64,000 nt of DNA. Origin: Pirellula sp. SH-Sr6A. GTDB lineage: Bacteria > Planctomycetota > Planctomycetia > Pirellulales > Pirellulaceae. The stretch's first letter is position 1; each line of letters opens with the position of its first letter. The notes under the pieces were generated by a model. It was not told the origin of the DNA and searched no databases. It saw only the letters and a list, made by a program, of their open reading frames with translations. The translations under genes and the position numbers were made by a program. Positions 9,548-18,730 of this stretch are shown one piece after another. The stretch covers positions 6,470,137 through 6,534,136 of the forward strand of contig NZ_CP011272.1 in NCBI RefSeq assembly GCF_001610875.1, in the 5' to 3' direction.

Positions 9548-10270
9548 ATGATGATGCTCGCTGGAACATTGCCTGAGGATTTGCGTCGGTTTCTCGGCGA
9601 GCCGCCTAGTGCAGAACCTTCTTGGCGTGTGTTCGCGACGCGAGTTTTGGACGAATTCGATCCCTATCGAATGCTGGCGCCGCAGTATGCTTATGGCAGA
9701 CATCGTGGACCACCTCCTCGCTTGGCGCACCCCGCTGCCGTGATGCTCACGCTTTATCCGAACGGTAACGGAGGATGGTCGATCCCGCTGACACTTCGAC
9801 CGCCGCAGATGCTCGACCATGCCGGACAAGTCTCTTTGCCAGGTGGAAGATCCGAAAAGGGTGAGAGCGTTTGGCAAACGGCCTGCCGCGAATATGGCGA
9901 AGAATTGGGTTGCACAACTTCTTTCCTACAACCTGTAGGGCAATTGAAGTCTCTATACGTCTATGCCAGCCGCCATGTGGTGACACCGGTCTTAAGCGTT
10001 TGCCAAGAGCCAACCCCATTTCTGCCCAATGCGGACGAAGTTGCGGAGTTGCTATTTCTGCCCCTTGAGCAACTCTTGCTGCATGATGCTATCAAAGTGG
10101 GGGTGATGAAGCGTGGGAACGCCACGTTCAATGCTCCCGGGTTCTGGGTGGGCCAACATTTTGTTTGGGGTGCGACCGCGATGATTCTGGGGGAATTTCG
10201 ATTCGCCCTACTGCAAATGCAATCGCAACCTTCCAGTCGCACGCGACATTCGGGCAACATGCGTTCTTAA
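9548..10270 (+). CDS. Nudix hydrolase, CoA-pyrophosphatase type
   Basis: 240 residues. The Nudix box is complete at residues 100-122: GRSEKGESVWQTACREYGEE followed by LGC (GX5EX7REUXEEXGU). Immediately upstream is LTLRPPQMLDHAGQVSLPGG, which matches the signature that distinguishes the CoA pyrophosphatase group (NudL/PCD1, UPF0035) from other Nudix enzymes. The predicted reaction is hydrolysis of CoA or oxidised CoA to 3',5'-ADP and 4'-phosphopantetheine. The C-terminal part (FNAPGFWVGQHFVWGATAMI) fits the conserved end of this group, where W-G-A-T-A-x-I-L is usual. The start at 9548 is an ATG followed closely by others, so a few residues are uncertain. It is divergent from the SNF2 gene with roughly 200 bases between them. 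Assignment to the CoA subgroup is by motif only. Confidence 0.85.
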   Translation: MMMLAGTLPEDLRRFLGEPPSAEPSWRVFATRVLDEFDPYRMLAPQYAYGRHRGPPPRLAHPAAVMLTLYPNGNGGWSIPLTLRPPQMLDHAGQVSLPGGRSEKGESVWQTACREYGEELGCTTSFLQPVGQLKSLYVYASRHVVTPVLSVCQEPTPFLPNADEVAELLFLPLEQLLLHDAIKVGVMKRGNATFNAPGFWVGQHFVWGATAMILGEFRFALLQMQSQPSSRTRHSGNMRS

Positions 10271-10595
10271 ACGGGGAGATGCGAGACAATGCGTCTATGC
10301 ACATCTCATCTTCTCGCCGGTCCTTCGATTCATCCACCGAGTGAAAAGGCTTCCATAACCTTCAGGCGACACCTCCGAGCGATCGTATCCTGACGCATTA
10401 CGCCCCTAGAATCGTCTCGTTTGCAAGGCGGATTCGTTTGCCGTCGCAAGGCATGTCATTCGTTGACGTGGACGTTGGGGAGCTATCTGTGTTGCACGAA
10501 GCTTCGGTGCGGCCCGTTCGAACCAGTCTTCCATCCAGATAATCGGTGGCGAAACCCAATCCTTCCCGGGTGCACCTCCGGTGCGTGAATGAGTT
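10271..10595. other. Gene-free stretch between the Nudix gene and the next plus-strand gene
   Basis: 325 bases with no convincing reading frame; open frames on the minus strand here overlap the downstream gene and have no family-like features. I see no strong terminator with a T-run after the Nudix gene and no clear promoter. A GGTGCACCTCCGGTGC hairpin near 10570 lies just before the next gene and could be a leader structure, but it is short. Confidence 0.4.
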
Positions 10596-12023
10596 ATGAT
10601 GAGAGGGTCTGTGCGACCGTTCCAACGCAACCTTTTTCGCCCAGGAGTTGCGACGATGGATAACCATCCACGCCCGTCGACCCACCGCCACGCAGCATGC
10701 CTCAATTCAGCGACCGTTCCTTCCTTTCGCGCTGACCAAGCTCCCGAGCCGATGCGCCACATGCTGGCGCAGTTCACCGGGCATGCCACAATCTACGGAA
10801 GGGAGGCACCTTGGTCGGAGCCAACTTTAGGAATTTGCTCTTCGCATTCGAAGCGCTTTGGTTTCGCGGATTCGAGATGGCAGCAACCTGCGTGGGTCGC
10901 TGTTCAATTCGCGAAGCAGCATGGTTACCGTGTGTTGATCCCGGGCGATGCACCTTACGCCCCGTCGATCGTCCATGTGTGTAAACGATTAGGAACCTCT
11001 TTCTCACTACTCTTGGCCCCAGAATCGGAAGTGAGTTTACCGAAGCGAATCTTGGAAGTGGCGTCGACCCAAGAGGAAAACTTTTTGGTTCACGAAGAGA
11101 ACGTCGACGCGATCGATCCCCAACTACGCGCTATCCCGCTTCAGGATCGCAGTCTGATTGGACTTTCGAATCTGCTATTCGTGGTGCAAGTGTCCAAAGG
11201 GGGAAAAATAGAACAGCTCTTATCGAAGCGATTGGAGCTGCGCGAGGTGCCCTCCTCTACGATCAAGGTGGCATGGACCTCCTCCAACGATAGTCGATGG
11301 ATCCAGCGAGGGGCTGTGGGCTGGTTTGGAGCTTGGAGTTCCCAAAGTTCACCGAATGTTGCGGGCATCGAGACTTCATGGTCGACTTGCCTGAGGTTTC
11401 CTCAGGTGACGTATCAGCCCATTGCGCGTGCCACAGAATTCATGCGGCCAACCAGCGATCGGTATTTAGTCCATTGCACAAGAGCGAGGCAGGGACCTTG
11501 GCCCGATCAATCGTGGGAACAATATTGCGACGAATTGCTGTTGGAACCGCAGCGTGCGGACGCAACGCCATTGCAGGCACTGTTGCGCATCCTTTCGACT
11601 GGCAAGCTGATTGCGACGCGGCCACGTAAACCAGGCGGTGTCGCTTCGGTCTCGTTTTCTCAACAGAACTTGAAAGATCTGCTTAGGGCTCGTAAGTATC
11701 AACGCCATCTAGGGCGTTGGGACTGGGAACCCTACGGCCTGCTCCTTTCGCTGGATCGACTCCAGGAGAACGGGGCTATCCCAGTGCAGTACGTAGACAA
11801 AAAACGCGCGCATCAAACTCCATCGAGCGAATGGCCGATGGTCCAATTCGTCGACGACACGGGTGGGGGGCAGGACTGGCGGTTCGAACGCGAATGGCGC
11901 GTGTTTGACGATGTAAGGCTATCTCGCTACTGGCGTACTCCGGGGTTTGTTTTTGTCCCGTCGTTTCCAGAAGCCAGATTGGTTCAGCACGTTTCGCCTT
12001 GGCCCGTGCTCGTCGTTGGATGA
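10596..12023 (+). CDS. Two-domain protein: Rossmann-like N-terminus plus AbiGi/DUF2971-like (ART-fold-like) C-terminus
   Basis: 475 residues as drawn; the true start may be one of the later ATGs (10656 or 10752) because the first 50 residues look non-conserved. Residues about 75-240 (EPTLGICSSHSKRFGFADSR ... HGYRVLIPGDAPYAPSIVHV) look like an alpha/beta nucleotide-binding fold reminiscent of LOG/SLOG or DprA domains, without a clear P-loop. The C-terminal half has an ordered set of motifs: YLVHCTRA near 292, LLRILSTGKLIAT near 332, a VSFSQQNL strand near 350, EPYGLLLSLDRLQENGAIPV near 378, and WRFEREWRV near 430. In this order (H-x-T, I-L-x-x-G, S-F-x, Y-G-hhh-x-x-x-h-hhhGAxPVxYV, EWR) they resemble AbiGi, DUF2971 and DarT-like proteins. 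That would suggest a nucleotide-modifying or defence role, but I cannot confirm it. No signal peptide or membrane segment. Confidence 0.55.
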   Translation: MMRGSVRPFQRNLFRPGVATMDNHPRPSTHRHAACLNSATVPSFRADQAPEPMRHMLAQFTGHATIYGREAPWSEPTLGICSSHSKRFGFADSRWQQPAWVAVQFAKQHGYRVLIPGDAPYAPSIVHVCKRLGTSFSLLLAPESEVSLPKRILEVASTQEENFLVHEENVDAIDPQLRAIPLQDRSLIGLSNLLFVVQVSKGGKIEQLLSKRLELREVPSSTIKVAWTSSNDSRWIQRGAVGWFGAWSSQSSPNVAGIETSWSTCLRFPQVTYQPIARATEFMRPTSDRYLVHCTRARQGPWPDQSWEQYCDELLLEPQRADATPLQALLRILSTGKLIATRPRKPGGVASVSFSQQNLKDLLRARKYQRHLGRWDWEPYGLLLSLDRLQENGAIPVQYVDKKRAHQTPSSEWPMVQFVDDTGGGQDWRFEREWRVFDDVRLSRYWRTPGFVFVPSFPEARLVQHVSPWPVLVVG

Positions 12024-12091
12024 CGGCATCGAAGGAATCCGGGGATGCCAGCCGCTCCAGTAACGGCTGCGTTCGTGATACGTTTCGAAAG

Positions 12092-14695
12092 CTAACGCCC
12101 ACCCCGGAGCAATCGTCGGAGATTATCCGAGGCCTTGTTGGCACTGTTGTCTGATGAGAAAGGAAGGTCCGCTGCATTGAGGATGGCGATGGCATTCCCA
12201 TCGGTCGGGGTATCCATCGACTCCACGAGCTTGAGAACTTCTTCGAGCAGATATTTGGGAGCCGAGATAATCATCAGGTTGGCTTGCTCGTCGACGCTGA
12301 TAGCCAAAAGTCCTTGGTACTCGGGGCTCGACGTGGTCGCCGCAATATTTCGGTTGAAGCTAGAGTTTCGATAGGACATGTTCGACAGAGATCGCTCACT
12401 GAAACGGAGCAAGTCCTCGTATACCCCTTCCAGAGCTTTGGCCACCACGCTGGCTTTGCGGTGTTGGAATCGGTAGGTAACTCGTTCGCGAACCAGCTTC
12501 TCGTCTTCCGGATTGGGTTGATCGAGGATCTCGATCGATTCCTTGATCGTCTTCCATTGCTTTTCGTTTGCGTTCTGAATGATCAAACGATTGGTTCGCG
12601 TGTCGACATCGATGATCACTTGGGGGGCCGATGCCAATTTGGAAGAAACATTGCTTGTGGAGTATTGCAGCATTGTTCCCAGTTGCCGGCGCACCGCAAA
12701 GGCCTGCGAATGCTTGAGAGCGATGGCGCGGAATTCCGTTCCTTCTTTGAGGAGCTGGTCGATCAATCGCTTGGCGGTTTCCGCAGCGATAGGATCCTTG
12801 GATAGAACAACCAAATCACCACTTCCATTGCGCATCAAACGAACGGGAGGGTGTTCCTTTTCTGGGACACGAGCGGCATCCGTTGCATTTGAAGCGGTGA
12901 TGGCTGCGACGAAGCGCGAATCACTTTTCTTCTCAATAGAGGATTCGTCCGATGCGGACTGAGTCGTATCGGCACGCTTTTCGGAAGGGGCTGATTGGCT
13001 GTCCTCCTTGGCATCCACCGGTAGATCGAGGAGCAGTGGGCTATCGCTGATTTCGGCCCAAATGCGTTTCAGTTTTTCGGTAATCTCCGAAGTATCTTGG
13101 CCACGCATATCGATGACGTGGAGTTTGGAATCAAGCTTTTGGTCGGAGAAAGTTTCGCCGAGTCTCGCGAGGAACTCTCGGACTTCGGTTAACTCACCAG
13201 GGGTTGCCCATAGGAGCAGCCGATTGTTCTGTGGATCGGGTTCGATTTGAAACTTGCCATCGCTGGGCAAGCCTGGTGCAGAGGAGGGGCGATCGGGGGA
13301 TTTCAGGATCAACTGGACCGCTTTCGCCGCGTAGGTAGGATCCACGTTAGCCAGGGTCAGGACGGTGGCGGTCCGCTTTTCGGAGCGGAAAGACTCGATC
13401 AGCTGTGCAACGGTTAATTGATCTTCGGGCGAAGCGAAAACGATGATGCGATTGTAAGCGGCTTCATGTTGGATTCGCGTGTCTTTTCCGACCGTGCCAC
13501 GCTCTTGCAGGGATGCGACCAATTTTGTGACCGCATCGGGTTCGAAGCCAGCGACATCGTATACCTTCACGCGGCTGATCGTTTCCCAAGCTGTTTCCTT
13601 TTCCGCGAGAGGCTTGTCCATCGCTTCGACGGCTTGCCGAACGATTTCGATTTTGTTGGGAGGCGCGTTGACGAGAAGGCTGTTTTCCTTTTCGTTCACA
13701 ACGACATAGATCGTGACCTTCTTGCTGTCTTGAATGAGTTCGCGAGCCTCGCGCCCCAATTGCTTCATCGCTTCGGCTTTGAAACGGGTTTGCTCGACAT
13801 CCAACTGGGTTGGCGTCTGATTCGAAGCCGAATCGGGGGGTAGGCCGAGCAGTTGGCGAACTTTGGGCGCAACATCCTCGACACGGCGATGGGTCAATCG
13901 AAACTCGGCAACTCGTTCCTTTCGGGAATCATCTTCTTCCGCATCAATTAGGAGGCGGTGAAACTCGCGTAGATTGACGACTGCATCGACGACCTCGAGC
14001 CGATTGGCACTGGCCATCGGAGAGACCTTGCCATACGGGCTCAGAAGTGGTTTGAGTTCATTGGCCGCCTCTTCTGCAATCATCCAATCCAAAGGAAAGG
14101 AGACGCGAGCGATGGAATGCTTAGGAAGGGTTGCGAGTTCTTCAGGTTCCACACGAGGAACGAGCGTGATATCGAGATCTTTCAAGCTCACCAATCGCAG
14201 GACATTTTCACGCTTGAGCAGGACAAAGCCTCTCGCGAGGAGCTGCATATTGAAGAGGTCTTCGACAGCATCGAGGGTAAGCTCCTGGGTGCTCGAAAGG
14301 CTCAGTTTGTCGGTTGGCAGTTCTTTCCAATCCAGATTGAGCGCGAGCTTGGCCGCGAGCCAACTGAGCGCTACTTGCCAATCTTGGTCGCGAAACTGCA
14401 GAAGAACCTTCTCTCCGGGTGCAGCCGGTTCGATGATCTCCGGTGGTTCGTAGACGGGTGGAACCACTACAGGAGCAGGTACCGCGTCGCTCGATTGGCC
14501 GGCCGTGTCGGACTGCTGGGCTGCTTCAACGGACTGCTGAGTGGCAACTGGGGCAGTCGTGGCTGGCGCGGTGGCGGCTGGGGCGGGCGCCGTGGCGGCT
14601 TGAGTAGTGGTGCCGGCGGAGTCCTGTGCAGTCAAACCGCTAGCGAAGGAGGTCGAACACGATATCGCGAGCAAGTAAGCAAAAGGCTTCTTCAT
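12092..14695 (-). CDS. Secretin N-domain-repeat exported protein lacking the pore domain
   Basis: About 867 residues. A signal peptide (MKKPFAYLLAISCSTSFASG) is followed by a long Ala/Thr/Pro/Gln-rich linker (to about residue 90). Several repeated secretin N-domain-like modules follow, for example VLLQFRDQDWQVALSWLAAK (N0-like), ARVSFPLDWMIAEEAANELK and VLTLANVDPTYAAKAVQLIL. Further repeats, FRAIALKHSQAFAVRRQLGT and YRFQHRKASVVAKALEGVYE, are each followed by an N-R-L-h-h strand (NRLEVVDAV, NRLLLWATPGE, NRLIIQNAN). These are the NolW-like repeats of GspD/PilQ secretins. The beta-barrel secretin domain that normally follows is absent: the protein ends shortly after the last repeat. It is not next to other type II/IV secretion genes. 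It may be a periplasmic scaffold. The gene is convergent with the preceding plus-strand gene. Confidence 0.8.
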   Translation of the reverse strand: MKKPFAYLLAISCSTSFASGLTAQDSAGTTTQAATAPAPAATAPATTAPVATQQSVEAAQQSDTAGQSSDAVPAPVVVPPVYEPPEIIEPAAPGEKVLLQFRDQDWQVALSWLAAKLALNLDWKELPTDKLSLSSTQELTLDAVEDLFNMQLLARGFVLLKRENVLRLVSLKDLDITLVPRVEPEELATLPKHSIARVSFPLDWMIAEEAANELKPLLSPYGKVSPMASANRLEVVDAVVNLREFHRLLIDAEEDDSRKERVAEFRLTHRRVEDVAPKVRQLLGLPPDSASNQTPTQLDVEQTRFKAEAMKQLGREARELIQDSKKVTIYVVVNEKENSLLVNAPPNKIEIVRQAVEAMDKPLAEKETAWETISRVKVYDVAGFEPDAVTKLVASLQERGTVGKDTRIQHEAAYNRIIVFASPEDQLTVAQLIESFRSEKRTATVLTLANVDPTYAAKAVQLILKSPDRPSSAPGLPSDGKFQIEPDPQNNRLLLWATPGELTEVREFLARLGETFSDQKLDSKLHVIDMRGQDTSEITEKLKRIWAEISDSPLLLDLPVDAKEDSQSAPSEKRADTTQSASDESSIEKKSDSRFVAAITASNATDAARVPEKEHPPVRLMRNGSGDLVVLSKDPIAAETAKRLIDQLLKEGTEFRAIALKHSQAFAVRRQLGTMLQYSTSNVSSKLASAPQVIIDVDTRTNRLIIQNANEKQWKTIKESIEILDQPNPEDEKLVRERVTYRFQHRKASVVAKALEGVYEDLLRFSERSLSNMSYRNSSFNRNIAATTSSPEYQGLLAISVDEQANLMIISAPKYLLEEVLKLVESMDTPTDGNAIAILNAADLPFSSDNSANKASDNLRRLLRGGR

Positions 14696-15151
14696 GATAG
14701 TTCCAGCAGGCTGAACCGCTGCAATCCCATGGTCGGCCCCCGATCACTCAGAGGGACAAGAGGGATGGAATTCAACTCGCGACGATGGACTGCATCTTCG
14801 AGAGCAAACGCACGAGGCTTTTGGAGCACAACAGGAATCGTTGCGACTGCAAGGCGTCGAGCAAGGCAGCAGGGGTTAGGTGGGGAATTGGGAAGGTGGG
14901 AGGGGGTGAGGCTTTCAGCGATTTTCCGATGCCGCCCGGTTCCGAACCGAGCAGCTGAAAAAAATTCAATCACTGTACAAGTCTAGCTGCTAGCCCCTCG
15001 GGAAGCAACCGAAACTCGTCCCGGTTCGAAAATCGCCCTTGTGCGGGACGAAACGATTGGACGAATCCCTTTGGACTCGGTCACTGTGCGCCGTGGTCAA
15101 GGACCAAAGTGTGGCCTGGACGGGGCGGGTCCGGTGGGAATGGGGAATCGA
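14696..15151. other. Gene-free stretch upstream of the secretin-like gene
   Basis: 456 bases between two minus-strand genes. Short open frames on both strands lack coding character. A perfect 8-bp stem (TCGTCCCG at 15016-15023 pairing with CGGGACGA at 15044-15051) with a 20-base loop sits in the middle; there is no adjacent T-run on either strand, so it is not an obvious terminator. The promoter of the 14695 gene must lie here, but I cannot point to convincing boxes. Confidence 0.4.
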
Positions 15152-16063
<912 letters not shown>

Positions 16064-16276
16064 GGATATCTGGGGGGTGAGGGAGGAGTCGGAGGAGGCG
16101 ATCGCCAGCGGAACGCCGACCGAAATTGTATTTGGTACGTGGAGTGGTCGCAATCGACAAGTTGGGGGAAACCTGTCCAACCTTGTAGTCAATCGGCTAT
16201 AATGGCGGGCATAGATCCAACCACATGCGGGCAAATTCCGCATCCCCCCACCCTTCCCCTGCGTAGGTGACTCCGA

Positions 16277-17941
16277 ATGCGACAACGATTGTTTCGAAGA
16301 CTTCCATGGTTCAGTTTCTTTGGCGGCTCGATGCTCGCTGCCAGCTTGACCAGCCATTCGACTCTCTCGGCCGCTGATTACGACCCGACCGCCGTCGCGA
16401 AGGCCTTCATCTCGAAGCTCAAAGTTGGGCCTAAGGATTGGCCTCAGTGGGGTGGGTCTCCCGAACGAAACAATGTTCCGGATAGCGGCCCGCTCCCGAC
16501 TTCTTTTGATGTCGAGACGAAAGAGAACATCCTTTGGTCCATGCCCCTCGGTTCTGAAACCTATGGGAATCCCGTCGTCGCCAATGGAAAGGTTTACATC
16601 GGCACCAACAATGGGAACGGGTACATCAAACGCTACCCGGCCACGGTCGATTTGGGCTGCCTCATCTGTTTCGACGAGAAAGACGGAAAGTTTCTTTGGC
16701 AGCACAGCAGCGAAAAGCTGCCGACCGGTCGCGTCCATGACTGGCCGAACCAAGGAATTTGCTGCGCTCCCATGATCGATGGCGATCGACTCTGGTACGT
16801 GACGAGCCGGGGCGAAGTCGTTTGTCTCGACACCGATGGATTCCTAGATGGTGAAAACGATGGGCCCTTCAACAAAGAGCCTAACGAAAACAAAGACGAA
16901 GCGGATGTGGTCTGGCGTTTGGACATGATGTCTCAGCTAAACGTTTCCCAGCACAACATGTGCAGCTGCTCGGTGACCGCCGTTGGCAACAAACTTTTTG
17001 TCAACACCTCCAACGGGGTCGATGACTCGCACTTGACCGTTCCCGAGGAAAAGGCTCCGAGCTTCATTTGCATCGATAAGAGCACAGGCGAAGTTCTTTG
17101 GACCGATAACACTCCCGGTGGAAACATCCTCCACGGACAATGGTCCTCCCCAACCTACGGCGTGTTCAATGGTCAGGAACAAGTCGTCTTTGGCGGAGGA
17201 GATGGCTGGATGTACAGCTTTGATCCCGCTGGGGATAACGGCAAATCGAAGATGCTATGGAAGTTCGACTGCAATCCTAAGGATTCCGTCTATCGATTGA
17301 ACGGTGCGACCCGAAACCACATCATCGCAACCCCTGTCGTTTATGACGGCTTGATTTACGTCGCCGTCGGTGAAGACCCCGAGCACGGTGAAGGGAATGG
17401 CCACCTTTGGGCAATCGACCCGAACAAGCGTGGAGATGTCAGCCCAACGTTGGTCTACAACTCCTCGAATCCGAATGTCGTGATCCCTCACAAGCGAAAG
17501 CAAGCGCTCGATGCGGCGGCTGGCGATCTCGAGCGAGATAATCCAAACTCTGCTGCGGTTTGGCATTACGTAGGCAGCAATCCGAAAGAGTTTGAGACGA
17601 CCATGCACCGAACATGCGGAACCGTGGCGATCAAGAATGATATCCTCGTGATTGCTGACTTCAGCGGTTTGGTTCATTGCTTGGATAGCAAAACAGGAGA
17701 GCCCCATTGGACCTATGACATGCTTGCGGCATCTTGGGCATCCCCGCTGATCGCTGACAATAAGATTTTCATCGGCGACGAGGATGGAGACATCACCATT
17801 TTCGAATTGTCGAAAGAACAAAAGCAGATCGCTGAAATCAACTTAGGATCCGCCTTGTATACGACTCCTGTAGCGGCGAATGACAAGATTTTCGTCGCGA
17901 ATCGAAACCGCATTTTTGCGATCGGTGAAAAGAAAGAGTAG
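16277..17941 (+). CDS. Exported PQQ-binding-like beta-propeller protein
   Basis: 554 residues. A signal peptide ([20 protein letters not shown]) is followed by repeated propeller blades of the PQQ enzyme/BamB type: [93 protein letters not shown] and [20 protein letters not shown]. The alternating G-x-h-h-h-h/A-h-D-x-x-T-G-x-x-h-W pattern defines the family. It lacks the heme domain and catalytic Asp-Cys region of quinoprotein dehydrogenases, so it is more likely a scaffold, sensor or binding protein than an oxidoreductase. It is divergent from the TIM-barrel gene, and a good intrinsic terminator follows about 60 bases after the stop. Confidence 0.9.
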   Translation: MRQRLFRRLPWFSFFGGSMLAASLTSHSTLSAADYDPTAVAKAFISKLKVGPKDWPQWGGSPERNNVPDSGPLPTSFDVETKENILWSMPLGSETYGNPVVANGKVYIGTNNGNGYIKRYPATVDLGCLICFDEKDGKFLWQHSSEKLPTGRVHDWPNQGICCAPMIDGDRLWYVTSRGEVVCLDTDGFLDGENDGPFNKEPNENKDEADVVWRLDMMSQLNVSQHNMCSCSVTAVGNKLFVNTSNGVDDSHLTVPEEKAPSFICIDKSTGEVLWTDNTPGGNILHGQWSSPTYGVFNGQEQVVFGGGDGWMYSFDPAGDNGKSKMLWKFDCNPKDSVYRLNGATRNHIIATPVVYDGLIYVAVGEDPEHGEGNGHLWAIDPNKRGDVSPTLVYNSSNPNVVIPHKRKQALDAAAGDLERDNPNSAAVWHYVGSNPKEFETTMHRTCGTVAIKNDILVIADFSGLVHCLDSKTGEPHWTYDMLAASWASPLIADNKIFIGDEDGDITIFELSKEQKQIAEINLGSALYTTPVAANDKIFVANRNRIFAIGEKKE

Positions 17942-18004
17942 TAGCGACGCGGCGGTTCGAATGCTCGATTAGAGCTATTCTCCCACGACAGTTGTTAGGC
18001 TGAG

Positions 18005-18032
18005 ACGCCTCCGGTGATTCGGAGGCGTTTTT
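18005..18032 (+). terminator. Intrinsic terminator after the PQQ beta-propeller gene
   Basis: A perfect 9-bp stem (ACGCCTCCG / CGGAGGCGT) with a 6-base loop (GTGATT) followed by a T-run. It lies 64 bases after the stop codon on the plus strand. Confidence 0.85.
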
Positions 18033-18199
18033 CGTTGGCCCATCGAAGCTGCTATCACGGGCGCGTCCGTTGAAGGCAATGCGAATGAGGTGGGACTGCG
18101 ATTGAAGCAAGGGCTGCAAGAGGGGATCGTTTCAGAAGGCCCTAGAATGAGTAGCGAATTGATCGGTTGACTTGGGGCTTCTTCAATGAGGGACAATAG

Positions 18200-18544
18200 A
18201 TGAGCAATCCGTACCAAGCCACCGCCACCGTGCATACGCCTCTTAGGGAAAGCGGGATATCTACGTTTTTGATAGGTGCTCGCAACGGTTTTTTATGGTC
18301 ACTACTGGTTGCTGTACCAGCGGCAGTAACAATTTATGATCACAATATAATGTCGAGCTCCAACTCATTTGATCCCGACACATTCGCGCCAAAACGGATT
18401 CCCCTCACGAACTCGCATCGTGTCTCTGCTTCGATTCGAGCGGGGACAACGGTGTTGTTCTATGTCATTCTTCCATGGACCGTGTGTGCTGGCATGTCTC
18501 ATCTAACCCACTGGTCGCAGTCGCGTCGCAATCGTGCTGAATAA
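18200..18544 (+). CDS. Small integral membrane protein of unknown function
   Basis: 114 residues starting MSNPYQATATVHTPL, a kind of Asn-Pro-Tyr opening very common in small planctomycete membrane proteins. Two hydrophobic segments are visible: about residues 30-45 (GFLWSLLVAVPAAVTIY) and about 83-100 (TTVLFYVILPWTVCAG). The ATG at 18200 follows GGGACAATAG, a weak ribosome-binding site. No domain is recognised. It precedes a second short frame of similar character and is convergent with the uvrA-like gene. Confidence 0.55.
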   Translation: MSNPYQATATVHTPLRESGISTFLIGARNGFLWSLLVAVPAAVTIYDHNIMSSSNSFDPDTFAPKRIPLTNSHRVSASIRAGTTVLFYVILPWTVCAGMSHLTHWSQSRRNRAE

Positions 18545-18547
18545 GGT

Positions 18548-18730
18548 GTGGTAAACGCGGAAATTTCCACGATTCCTTGCACGGATGGCCTGGAAGATTT
18601 GGACCTATTTGGGCACCCAAAGGAGAAATACCAATTCTCCATTCGCGTGTTGCTCTTCGTGGTGATGTCGATCGCAATGGTGGTGAAGGGATTCGCTCGC
18701 AGGCCCTGGTGCTGGCCGTATTACGAGTGA
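18548..18730 (+). CDS. Short membrane-segment protein, possibly a gene remnant
   Basis: A 60-residue frame opened by GTG. Its core KYQFSIRVLLFVVMSIAMVV is the F-S-h-R-x-L-L-h-h-h-x-h-h-A signature found at the N-terminal membrane anchor of many planctomycete proteins. The frame stops soon after, overlapping the end of the opposing uvrA-like gene by 10 bases. It may be a real micro-membrane protein or the surviving anchor of a lost longer gene. Low confidence. Confidence 0.3.
   Translation: MVNAEISTIPCTDGLEDLDLFGHPKEKYQFSIRVLLFVVMSIAMVVKGFARRPWCWPYYE

Noticed and set aside
12049..12070. CAGCCG/CGGCTG hairpin between convergent genes
   Set aside because: Stem of only six pairs and no T-run; not enough for a terminator call.
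15016..15051. Perfect 8-bp stem with a 20-base loop
   Set aside because: No T-run on either side and no gene end nearby, so I did not call a terminator; it is mentioned in the gene-free entry only.
16064..16753. N-terminal extension of the TIM-barrel gene by 230 codons
   Set aside because: It would run across the divergent PQQ gene, and the Tat signal at the ATG at 16063 marks the real N-terminus.
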